A DNA stretch of 9,332 nt from JAGQTE01 sp964648005 (GTDB taxonomy: Bacteria; Actinomycetota; Acidimicrobiia; Acidimicrobiales; Acidimicrobilacustridaceae): the NCBI GenBank assembly GCA_964648005.1, contig CAZYKR010000174.1, positions 1-9,332 of the forward strand, given 5' to 3'. The stretch's first letter is position 1. Every line of letters starts with the position of its first letter. The notes under the pieces were generated by a model. That model did not search any database. It was not told the DNA's origin and was given only the letters and a program-made list of their open reading frames with translations. Below, in pieces: positions 1 through 6,179 of the stretch. A program made the position numbers and the translations under genes.

Positions 1-124
1 CCTACCGAACCGACAACCCCGCGCATACCCGCACCGCCTACAAGCAGCTAACCCCACCAACTCTAGACCCCGATGCTGCCAAACGCTTTTGACCGACCGC
101 GCGCAGCGTGCGGAGAATCGTGCG
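1..124. other. Upstream region of argS, with a possible CDS tail
   Basis: This stretch is poorer in G+C (about 60% over the first 90 bases) than the rest of the window. One plus-strand frame is open from base 3 to a TGA at 90-92 and would encode 29 residues ending DPDAAKRF. It could be the tail of a gene that begins outside the window, but nothing in it is recognisable and its codon pattern is not convincing. No TANNNT box suitably placed for argS, no tRNA and no clear terminator were seen. A preceding-gene tail and plain intergenic DNA are both possible. Confidence 0.2.
112..116 (+). promoter_or_regulatory. Shine-Dalgarno site for argS
   Basis: GGAGA lies 8 bases before the ATG at 125. It decides the start against an in-frame TTG at 89, which would add 12 residues. 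In contrast to several neighbours, argS therefore appears to have an ordinary leadered start. Confidence 0.6.
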
Positions 125-1861
125 ATGGCCGATCCCCAGCTCCTGCTCCGCCAACGGTTCGCGGAGGCGCTGGAGCGCATCGATCCGAGCCTCGCCGGCG
201 CCGACCCGGTCATCCGGCCCAGCCAGCACGCCGACTTCCAGGTGAACTCGGCCATGGCCCTCGGCAAGCGCCTGGGCCGCAACCCCCGGGAGCTCGCCGA
301 CCAGCTCCTCGCCGAGGTGGAGCTCGCCGGCATCGCCTCACAGCTCGAGGTGGCTGGCCCCGGCTTCATCAACGTGACCCTCGACGATGCCTACTTGGCC
401 GGCTGCCTCGCCGACCTGCGCGACCCGCTGCGCGGCGTGCCGGCGGCCGACCCCGCCGAGCGGGTCGTCATCGACTACTCGGCGCCGAACGTCGCCAAGG
501 AGATGCACGTCGGGCACCTGCGCTCGACCGTCATCGGCGACGCCCTCGCCCGCACGCTCGGGTTTCTGGGCAACGAGATCATCCGTCACAACCACCTCGG
601 TGACTGGGGCACGCCGTTCGGCATGCTGATCGAGCACCTGCTCGACCTCGGCGAGCAGGAGGCGGCGACCGAGCTGAGCGTCGGCGACCTCAACGGCTTC
701 TACAAGCAGGCCCGCACCAAGTTCGATGGCGACGACGCCTTCGCCGACCGGGCCCGGGCCCGGGTGGTGGCGCTGCAGGCGGGCGACATCGAGACGCTGC
801 GCCTGTGGCGGCTGCTGGTCGATCAGTCCGAGCTGTACTTCAGCTCGATCTACGACCGCATGCACGTGACGCTCACCGACACCGACTACCGGGGCGAGTC
901 GGCCTACAACGAGCTGCTCGACGGTGTGGTCGACGAGCTTCGGGCCAAGGGCCTGCTCGTCACCGACGACGGCGCCGAGTGCGTGTTCCCCGAGGGCTTC
1001 GTCGGCCGTGAGGGCGAGCCGCTGCCGCTGATCGTGCGCAAGAGCGACGGCGGCTACGGCTACGCCGCCACCGACCTCGCCGCCATCCGGTTCCGGCTCC
1101 TCGATCTCGACGCCACCTGGCTGGTCTACGTCGTCGGCGCCCCCCAGTCCGAGCATCTCGAGATGGTCTTCGCCGTCGCCCGCATGGCCGGCTGGCTGGA
1201 GCCGCCGGCGCGTGCCGAGCACGTGGCGTTCGGCTCGGTCCTCGGCGACGACGGCAGGATCTTCCGCACCCGATCCGGCGAGACGGTGAAGCTCGCCGAC
1301 CTCATCGACGAGGCGATCAGCCGCGCCGCCGACGTCGTGGCCACCAAGAGCCCCCACCTCGACGCCGCCGAGCAGGCCGAGGTGGCCACCGCCGTGGGCG
1401 TCGGTGCCATCAAGTACGCCGACCTGTCGAGCGACCGGGTCAACGACTACGTGTTCGACTGGGATCGCATGCTGTCGCTGCAGGGCAACACCGCCCCGTA
1501 TCTCCAGTACGCGCATGCCCGCGCCCGGTCGATCTTCCGCAAGGCCGACCTCGAGCCGCCCGCCGCCGACCAGCCGGTTGCCGTGACCATCACCCATCCC
1601 GCCGAACGTGAGCTGACCAAGCACCTGGCGGCCTTCGGCGGTGCCGTGGCGTCGGTGGCCGACGGCATGCGCCCGCACCGGCTGTGCACCTACCTGTTCG
1701 ACCTGGCCCAGACGTACACCGCGTTCTACGAGCAGTGCCCGGTGCTGCGCGCCGACGACGAGGCGGTACGGGCGTCGCGCCTCGACCTGTGCGACCTGAC
1801 CGCCGGCGTGCTGGCACAGGGCCTCGACCTGCTCGGCATCGAGGCGCCCGAACGGATCTGA
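125..1861 (+). CDS. argS: Arginyl-tRNA synthetase (ArgRS, class I)
   Basis: This cytosolic enzyme charges tRNA-Arg with arginine using ATP and is essential for translation. The protein has 578 residues, close to the usual bacterial length of about 577. The N-terminal additional domain covers roughly residues 4-87. The class I catalytic core begins with DYSAPNVAKEMHVGHLRS at 117-134, whose HVGH (128-131) is the HIGH-type signature in its typical ArgRS setting. The KMSKS region is degenerate, as known for many ArgRS: DGRIFRTRSGETVKLADL runs over about 376-393. The C-terminal helical DALR anticodon-binding domain starts near LQGNTAPYLQYAHARAR (452-468) and runs to the end. The ATG at 125 is preferred because it has a Shine-Dalgarno site at good spacing and gives the family length. 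The next gene follows after 34 bases but seems to have its own promoter. No missing motif or frame problem was seen. Confidence 0.97.
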   Translation: MADPQLLLRQRFAEALERIDPSLAGADPVIRPSQHADFQVNSAMALGKRLGRNPRELADQLLAEVELAGIASQLEVAGPGFINVTLDDAYLAGCLADLRDPLRGVPAADPAERVVIDYSAPNVAKEMHVGHLRSTVIGDALARTLGFLGNEIIRHNHLGDWGTPFGMLIEHLLDLGEQEAATELSVGDLNGFYKQARTKFDGDDAFADRARARVVALQAGDIETLRLWRLLVDQSELYFSSIYDRMHVTLTDTDYRGESAYNELLDGVVDELRAKGLLVTDDGAECVFPEGFVGREGEPLPLIVRKSDGGYGYAATDLAAIRFRLLDLDATWLVYVVGAPQSEHLEMVFAVARMAGWLEPPARAEHVAFGSVLGDDGRIFRTRSGETVKLADLIDEAISRAADVVATKSPHLDAAEQAEVATAVGVGAIKYADLSSDRVNDYVFDWDRMLSLQGNTAPYLQYAHARARSIFRKADLEPPAADQPVAVTITHPAERELTKHLAAFGGAVASVADGMRPHRLCTYLFDLAQTYTAFYEQCPVLRADDEAVRASRLDLCDLTAGVLAQGLDLLGIEAPERI

Positions 1862-1883
1862 GCCCGGGCGCCTGTTCGCCCGA

Positions 1884-1889
1884 TACCGT
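1884..1889 (+). promoter_or_regulatory. Predicted -10 box for a leaderless hydrolase transcript
   Basis: TACCGT matches the actinobacterial TANNNT -10 pattern and ends 6 bases before the ATG at 1896, so the transcript could begin at or beside the start codon. There is no Shine-Dalgarno sequence before that ATG. No good -35 hexamer was seen. The same geometry recurs before three other genes in the window, which raises confidence. Confidence 0.45.
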
Positions 1890-1895
1890 CGCCCC

Positions 1896-2792
1896 ATGCA
1901 CTACGACGAGTTCGGGCTGCTGCACGAGAACGCCGCCGAGTACGACCTGCCGTTCGACCCCACCGCGCCGCCGCGCGTCGAGCGCGTCCACGTGACGACG
2001 CCGAGCGGCCACACCGTCAGCGCGTTGGTGTGGGGCGACGGCCCGCCCGAGCTGGTGCTGCTGCACGGCGGCGCCCAGAACGCCCACACCTGGGACACCG
2101 TGGCGATCGCCCTGGACCGACCGCTCGTCGCCATCGACCTGCCCGGGCACGGGCACTCGCAGTGGCGCGACGACAAGGACTACCGGCCCGACACGCTCGC
2201 CGTCGAGGTCACGGCCGTGATCGACGAGGTGGCGCCGGCGGCGCACACCGTCGTCGGCATGTCGCTCGGCGGGCTCACCACCGCCGCCGCCGTCGCCCGA
2301 CGCGCCGACCTGGCCGATCGGGTCGTGATCGTCGACGTCACCCCCGGCGTCAACGACGAGAAGGCGTCGGTCGTCACCAACTTCGTGGCCGGCCCCGAGA
2401 CCTTCGCGTCGTTCGACGAGATCCTCGAACGCACGATCCTGTTCAACCCGACGCGGTCCGAAGCGTCGCTGCGCCGCGGCGTGCTGCACAACGCCCGCCC
2501 CCTCGACGACGGCACCTGGACGTGGCGCTACGACCGCTTCGACCCCGGCCGCCTCGCCGAGCTCGACCTGCGCATGGCGCACCTGTGGGACGCGTTCGGT
2601 GCCATCGAGGCACCGATGCTGTTCCTCCAGGGCGGCGACTCCCCCGTCGTCGACGACGAGGACCTCGCCGAGCTGCGACGCCGCAAGCCCGACGTGCGCA
2701 TCACCGTCGTCGAGGGCGCCGGCCACTCCATCCAGGGCGACAAGCCCGTCGAGTTGGCAGCCCTGCTCGACGACTTCGTCGACGAGGCCTGA
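1896..2792 (+). CDS. Alpha/beta-fold hydrolase
   Basis: This 298-residue protein has the alpha/beta hydrolase fold, probably an esterase, lactonase or C-C bond hydrolase in the cytosol (no signal peptide). After an unusual N-terminal extension of about 30 residues come the first strands and the oxyanion-hole motif LLHGG (55-59). AIDLPGHGHS (79-88) is the usual strand-4 loop. The nucleophile elbow is GMSLGG with Ser123. MLFLQGGDSPVV (241-252) places the likely acid at Asp248, and GAGHS puts the catalytic His at 277. The cap region (about 150-235) is acidic and does not reveal a substrate. The ATG at 1896 is favoured by a -10 box exactly where a leaderless start would need it. It follows argS by 34 bases and converges with the gene ending at 2805. 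Fold and triad are clear; the specific reaction cannot be assigned, and a link to the acyl-CoA genes downstream is only possible. Confidence 0.9.
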   Translation: MHYDEFGLLHENAAEYDLPFDPTAPPRVERVHVTTPSGHTVSALVWGDGPPELVLLHGGAQNAHTWDTVAIALDRPLVAIDLPGHGHSQWRDDKDYRPDTLAVEVTAVIDEVAPAAHTVVGMSLGGLTTAAAVARRADLADRVVIVDVTPGVNDEKASVVTNFVAGPETFASFDEILERTILFNPTRSEASLRRGVLHNARPLDDGTWTWRYDRFDPGRLAELDLRMAHLWDAFGAIEAPMLFLQGGDSPVVDDEDLAELRRRKPDVRITVVEGAGHSIQGDKPVELAALLDDFVDEA

Positions 2793-2804
2793 CCGGCGCG
2801 GCGC

Positions 2805-3392
2805 TCAGCCGGCGCCTTCGGCTCCGTCCTCGGTGCCGAACTCGCTGGGGATGGTGGTCGGGCCGCTCGACGGCGTGGTGAGCGGGTCCTCGGCCGGAGT
2901 GGCGGCGCCGGCGCCGCCGGTGCCCGATCCGCTCGAGGACAGGTCGACCCCAGCGCGGCACTGCTCCAGTCCGAGGGCGATGGCCTTGTCGGCGGCGTCC
3001 TGTGTCAGCTCGCCGAGGCGCGTCGTCAGGTCGTCGACGTCATCCTGGGAGAGCTCGATGCCGGTGGCCAGCAGGTCGAGCGTCGTGTTCCGCTCGTCGA
3101 GCGTGGCGATGTAGTCACGCGCCTGCGTGCGGGCGTCACCGGCCGGCGCTGGCAGGTCGCGGAGCTCCGACGCCTCGGCCTTGGACAGCTCCGACGACTT
3201 GCGCAGCAGCTCCGGCACCGGCGGCGAGAACAGCACCGGCCGGACCAAGTCGGCCTCGGTCTGGTGATCGGCACAGATCGTGTCGGCCTCCTTGACCCAC
3301 GCCGACAGCGGGGGCCCCGGATCGCCGCACGCCGGCGCGAGGAGCGCGACGACGGCGATGCCGAGCAGCGGAGGTGCGAGGCGACGGATCAC
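2805..3392 (-). CDS. Small exported helical protein, possible lipoprotein
   Basis: This protein has 195 residues and unknown function. The N-terminus (MIRRLAPPLLGIAVVALLAPAC, start codon GTG) has a positive n-region and a hydrophobic stretch ending in LAPAC with Cys22. That resembles a lipobox, but Pro at -2 and Ala at -3 are not canonical, so secretion through signal peptidase I is an alternative. The mature part is mostly helical and charged (about 30-148). It carries W32-x3-AD-x-IC40 near the start and C145 near the end, a pair that could form a disulfide outside the cytoplasm. The tail (151-195) is rich in Ser, Gly, Thr and Pro and looks disordered. The GTG start at 3392 overlaps the kinase stop by 4 bases (GTGA), which supports translational coupling and fixes this start. 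It may bind or sense something connected with the kinase pathway, but no function is claimed. Confidence 0.75.
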   Translation of the reverse strand: MIRRLAPPLLGIAVVALLAPACGDPGPPLSAWVKEADTICADHQTEADLVRPVLFSPPVPELLRKSSELSKAEASELRDLPAPAGDARTQARDYIATLDERNTTLDLLATGIELSQDDVDDLTTRLGELTQDAADKAIALGLEQCRAGVDLSSSGSGTGGAGAATPAEDPLTTPSSGPTTIPSEFGTEDGAEGAG

Positions 3393-4747
3393 GAAGGGTC
3401 GACGGTACCAGCGCGGCTGGCGAAGCTGGCGTAGCGCGCCGCCACCGCATCGCTCGCCGCCGCATCCGGTTCGACCCGGTGGTCGGTCGCCGCCCACCGG
3501 CTCGCTCCGGAGGCATCCGGCTCGAGGCCGGCAGCGGCTCGGGCCAGGTAGGCGGCACCCAACGCCCCACCCTCGGGCACAGCCACCACGTCCGCCGGCA
3601 GGCCCGTGACGTCGGCCAGCGCCTGGGTCCACATGGGCACCCGCGTCCCGCCGCCCGTGAGCACGAGCCGCTGGGCTCGCTGCCCCGTGGCGCCGGAGCC
3701 GTCGAGCAGCCCGGCCAGGTCGAGGTGATGGCGCAGCACGTGCCCGGACGCCTCGTAGGCGGCGCGCACCACGTGGCCCGGACCCATGCCGACGGCGAGG
3801 TCGTGCAGCACGGCGCGCCGGTGCGGGTCGTGCAGCGGCGTGCGCTCGCCGCGCACATACGGCTCCCACCACGGCAGGGGTTCGCCGGCCGCCGCAACCG
3901 CGTCGTCGTCGGGGTCGCCCGCCAGCTGCCGGGCCCAATTCACGAACAGGCCGCCGGCGTTCGAGGCGCCGCCGACCAGCGTGAGACCCGGCGCGGTGTG
4001 CGGCACGGTCCACAGGCCGGGCACCTCCACCCAGTCGGGCACGACGGCCCACAGCACCAATGTCGTGCCGAGCACCACGAACACGTCGCCGGCGTGGTCG
4101 GCGCCCGCCACCAGCTGCTCGCCGAAGGCGTCGATCGTGCCGCCGCCGACGACCACGCCGTCGGCGGTCGTTACGGCCGGCGTCGTGCCCGTGACGATGG
4201 CGGGGAGCTGTTCGGGACGAACGCCGGCCTCGGCGCAGACCGCCGGGTCCCAGCCGGTGAAGTCGAACAACGGCAGCGTCGTCATGGCCGTCACCGAGTC
4301 GATGGCACCGACCTCGCACAAGGCGTGGTTCGCTACCGCTTGTGCCGGCCAGAACGCCACGGCGTCGGGTGCCTCGGCGGCGCACCAGCGCAGGAAGCCG
4401 AGGAGCTCGCCGCTCTCGGACGGGTTGGCGCCCGTCGGCGCGCCGCCGCGCGCATCGCCGTAGAGGAGGCCCGGCGTGAGGGCCCGGCCGTCGGCATCCA
4501 CGGCGCAGAGCGACGGCACCATTGCCGCCACGTTCACGGCCACGACGTCGAGGCCCTGGCGCACCTCCTCGAACGCCGCCAGCACGCCGGCGCGCCACGC
4601 CACGTCGGGGTCGTGCTCGAACACCCCCGGGGCCGGCATCCGCACCTCGTGCACGACGCGGGCGCGCCGCAGCACCCGCCCGTCGTCGTCGACGGCGATC
4701 GCCTTGACCGACGTCGTGCCGATGTCGATGCCCACCGTGACCGCCAT
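3389..4747 (-). CDS. FGGY-family carbohydrate kinase (xylulokinase-like)
   Basis: The product is a 452-residue cytosolic ATP-dependent kinase of the FGGY family, which phosphorylates sugars and polyols such as xylulose, glycerol or ribulose. The phosphate-1 motif is GIDIGTTSVKA (6-16). GGGTIDAF (201-208) holds the probable catalytic base Asp206. YVRGERTPLHDP (297-308) and TGGGTRVPMWTQALADVTG (364-382), followed by PEGGALGAAYLA (391-402), match the C-terminal FGGY domain with its adenosine-binding segment. At 452 residues it is somewhat shorter than the usual 480-520. The ATG at 4747 has a strong AGGAGG site 5 bases upstream; longer in-frame starts would cross the divergent promoter. It is transcribed away from the PaaK-like gene, with only 59 bases between the starts and a 20-bp palindrome in that gap, so co-regulation is likely. 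The substrate is unknown: residues around YGDARGGAPTG (96-106) differ from the xylulokinase pattern I recall. Confidence 0.88.
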   Translation of the reverse strand: MAVTVGIDIGTTSVKAIAVDDDGRVLRRARVVHEVRMPAPGVFEHDPDVAWRAGVLAAFEEVRQGLDVVAVNVAAMVPSLCAVDADGRALTPGLLYGDARGGAPTGANPSESGELLGFLRWCAAEAPDAVAFWPAQAVANHALCEVGAIDSVTAMTTLPLFDFTGWDPAVCAEAGVRPEQLPAIVTGTTPAVTTADGVVVGGGTIDAFGEQLVAGADHAGDVFVVLGTTLVLWAVVPDWVEVPGLWTVPHTAPGLTLVGGASNAGGLFVNWARQLAGDPDDDAVAAAGEPLPWWEPYVRGERTPLHDPHRRAVLHDLAVGMGPGHVVRAAYEASGHVLRHHLDLAGLLDGSGATGQRAQRLVLTGGGTRVPMWTQALADVTGLPADVVAVPEGGALGAAYLARAAAGLEPDASGASRWAATDHRVEPDAAASDAVAARYASFASRAGTVDPS

Positions 4748-4752
4748 ACCTG

Positions 4753-4758
4753 CCTCCT
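4753..4758 (-). promoter_or_regulatory. Shine-Dalgarno site for the FGGY kinase
   Basis: On the minus strand this reads AGGAGG, 5 bases before the ATG at 4747. It is one of the strongest ribosome-binding sites in the window and shows that the kinase mRNA has a leader, unlike the divergent ligase mRNA. Confidence 0.75.
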
Positions 4759-4767
4759 CGGTTCGAT

Positions 4768-4787
4768 ACCTGACACGAACGTCAGGT
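4768..4787. promoter_or_regulatory. Operator A: 20-bp palindrome between the divergent kinase and ligase genes
   Basis: The site reads ACCTGACAC-GA-ACGTCAGGT. The outer 7 bases on each side are a perfect inverted repeat, and the right 9-base half is identical to that of operator B at 6141-6160. It covers the place where a -35 box for the ligase gene would be (CTGACA at 4770-4775, 19 bases before TACGCT). It also lies over plausible minus-strand promoter elements of the kinase: either TTGCAC (4791-4786) with TATCGA (4768-4763) at 17-base spacing, or the region just downstream of TACCGT (4796-4791). Size and symmetry suit a TetR-type dimer. Repression is inferred from position; the regulator is not in the window. 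Confidence 0.75.
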
Positions 4788-4794
4788 GCAACGG

Positions 4795-4800
4795 TACGCT
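4795..4800 (+). promoter_or_regulatory. Predicted -10 box for the PaaK-like gene
   Basis: TACGCT lies 7 bases after operator A and ends 6 bases before the ATG at 4807. This implies a leaderless transcript and favours 4807 over the in-frame GTG at 4786, which lies upstream of the box and inside the operator. Confidence 0.6.
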
Positions 4801-4806
4801 CGACAC

Positions 4807-6111
4807 ATGCCGCCGACCTACACCGGACAGCTCGGGCCCGAGCCCCGGGACCCGGACCAGCAGTTCTGGGATCCCGAGATGCAGACCATGCCACGGGATC
4901 AGCTCGAAGCGCTCCAGCTCGACCGGCTGCGCGCGCTCGTGGACCAGGCGCTCACCACCCCGGTCGACCTGTTCGCTCGCAAGCTGGCCGATACCGGCAT
5001 CACCTCCGGCGCCGACCTCACGACGCTGGCCGACGTGTCGTCGATCCCGACGACCGTCAAGCAGGACCTGCGCGACAGCGAGGCGGCGTCGCCGCCGTGG
5101 GGCGACTACCGGTTCGTCCCCGCCAACGGCTGCGTGCGCATGGGCCAGTCGACCGGCACCACCGGCACGCCGACGGTGGCACTGCTCACCCGCAAGGACA
5201 TCTGGGTGGAGTACGAGTCGGCGGCGCGCACCTGGTGGCGCAACGGCTGGCGGCCCGGCCAGATCGTCACCCACGCCCACCCCGCGTACCTCTACGGCGG
5301 CGGGGTGATGCTGTCGGGGAGCCTCGAGTACTTCGGCGTCCTCAACATGTGGGTGCCGCCGCCCGACACCGACGAGCTCGCCGAACAGGCCCTGCGCATG
5401 TGGCACCGCGTGCGGCCCGACGTGTCGATGGTGGCGTTCAGCCTCGGACGCTTCGCTGAGGTCGCCGCCGAGCTCGGCCTCGACGGCACGGGGCTGCCGG
5501 GCTTCGAGCTGCGCGGCGCCGACGAGCGCGGCCTGCCGTTCATGACCGCCGGGTTCGAGTGCTACGCCTACGCCGGCGGTCCGTGCGGCGTCGACCCCGG
5601 CGGGCACGTCCACGAGGACTTCGCCATCGTGCAGGCCGTCGACCCGCGCACCGGCCGCGAGGTCCCCGACGGCACCTGGGGCAACCTGGTCGTGACGACG
5701 CTGGGCCGGGACAACGCGCTGGTGCGCTACGACCTCGAGGAGGCGGTGCTCGTCCTTCGGGAGCCGTGCGGGTGCGGCGAGACGACGATCCGTGCCTTCT
5801 GGGGCGGCCGCTTCAAGGACTTCCTCGACGTGCAGGGGCGGTACTTCAACCTCAGCGAGCTCGAACGGGCGCTGCGCAAGGTGCCGGCCGTGACCACCCC
5901 CTCGCTGGAGTACGTCGTGGTCAAGCCGACCGATCCGGCTGCGCCGCTGCGCCTGCGCGTCGAGCTGGCCGACGGTGATCCGGCGACGGCGGCTGATGCC
6001 TGCCGCGCCGCCATCGCCGAGCGCCTCGGCGTGGTGGCCGAGGTCGAGGTGCTCGAGCGCGGGTCGCTGGCGCGCAGCGGCTACAAGGCCGTGCGCCTCG
6101 TCGACGCGTGA
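4807..6111 (+). CDS. PaaK-like adenylate-forming CoA ligase, divergent
   Basis: This 434-residue protein is related to phenylacetate-CoA ligase, which activates an acid via an acyl-AMP and transfers it to CoA. The N-terminal FWDPEMQTMPRDQLEALQ (20-37) is the typical PaaK family opening. STGTTGTPTV (115-124) is the ATP-phosphate loop, with Thr where PaaK has Lys. GGHVHEDFAI (265-274) matches the family H/W-x-ED region. VVTTLGRDNALVRYDLEEAV (295-314) corresponds to the TTLTxxALPVIRYRTxDL segment, and GRFKDFLDVQGRYFNLSELE (334-353) to the hinge and C-domain entry. SGYKAVRLVD (424-433) holds the late Lys427. The usual YGxxE motif before the HVxED region is not recognisable (only FE, 250-251). Cys259, His267, Cys321 and Cys323 are placed so that they could bind a metal, which is inference. 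It has its own operator-controlled, probably leaderless promoter. The class is secure; the substrate is unknown and need not be phenylacetate. Confidence 0.85.
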   Translation: MPPTYTGQLGPEPRDPDQQFWDPEMQTMPRDQLEALQLDRLRALVDQALTTPVDLFARKLADTGITSGADLTTLADVSSIPTTVKQDLRDSEAASPPWGDYRFVPANGCVRMGQSTGTTGTPTVALLTRKDIWVEYESAARTWWRNGWRPGQIVTHAHPAYLYGGGVMLSGSLEYFGVLNMWVPPPDTDELAEQALRMWHRVRPDVSMVAFSLGRFAEVAAELGLDGTGLPGFELRGADERGLPFMTAGFECYAYAGGPCGVDPGGHVHEDFAIVQAVDPRTGREVPDGTWGNLVVTTLGRDNALVRYDLEEAVLVLREPCGCGETTIRAFWGGRFKDFLDVQGRYFNLSELERALRKVPAVTTPSLEYVVVKPTDPAAPLRLRVELADGDPATAADACRAAIAERLGVVAEVEVLERGSLARSGYKAVRLVDA

Positions 6112-6140
6112 GGCCGACGCTGATCACCGGTGTTCCGACC

Positions 6141-6160
6141 ACCTGACGTTGACGTCAGGT
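6141..6160. promoter_or_regulatory. Operator B: perfect 20-bp palindrome upstream of the second CoA ligase
   Basis: The site reads ACCTGACGT-TG-ACGTCAGGT, a perfect inverted repeat with 9-base arms and a 2-base centre. It shares the 7-base outer arms and the whole right half with operator A. It ends 6 bases before the -10 box TACAGT, against 7 bases for operator A, so both sites hold nearly the same place on the promoter and cover the -35 region (CTGACG at 6143-6148, 18 bases before the -10). This is strong evidence for one regulator acting on both promoters. Confidence 0.82.
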
Positions 6161-6166
6161 ATCGCC

Positions 6167-6172
6167 TACAGT
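6167..6172 (+). promoter_or_regulatory. Predicted -10 box for the second CoA ligase
   Basis: TACAGT matches TANNNT and ends 7 bases before the GTG at 6180. No Shine-Dalgarno sequence is present, so a leaderless GTG start is likely. Confidence 0.58.
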
Positions 6173-6179
6173 CCCGGCC

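Noticed and set aside
1791..1802. CGACCTGACCG inside argS as a third operator copy
   Set aside because: It has only one half-site like ACCTGAC with no matching inverted half, and it lies deep inside a coding region.
338..1897. Long minus-strand open frame opposite argS (519 codons)
   Set aside because: It is a shadow of argS. High third-position G+C removes stops from the opposite strand, and its translation has no recognisable motif, while argS is unambiguous.
2793..2824. Possible bidirectional terminator hairpin at the convergent gene ends
   Set aside because: Only short 5-bp stems (GGCGC/GCGCC; AGCCG/CGGCT) are found, overlapping a stop codon and with no T-run. Such stems are common by chance in this G+C-rich DNA.
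3374..5308. Plus-strand open frame of 644 codons across the kinase and the divergent promoter
   Set aside because: It is antisense to the FGGY kinase, crosses the intergenic operator and then runs out of frame through the PaaK-like gene; no family features are present.
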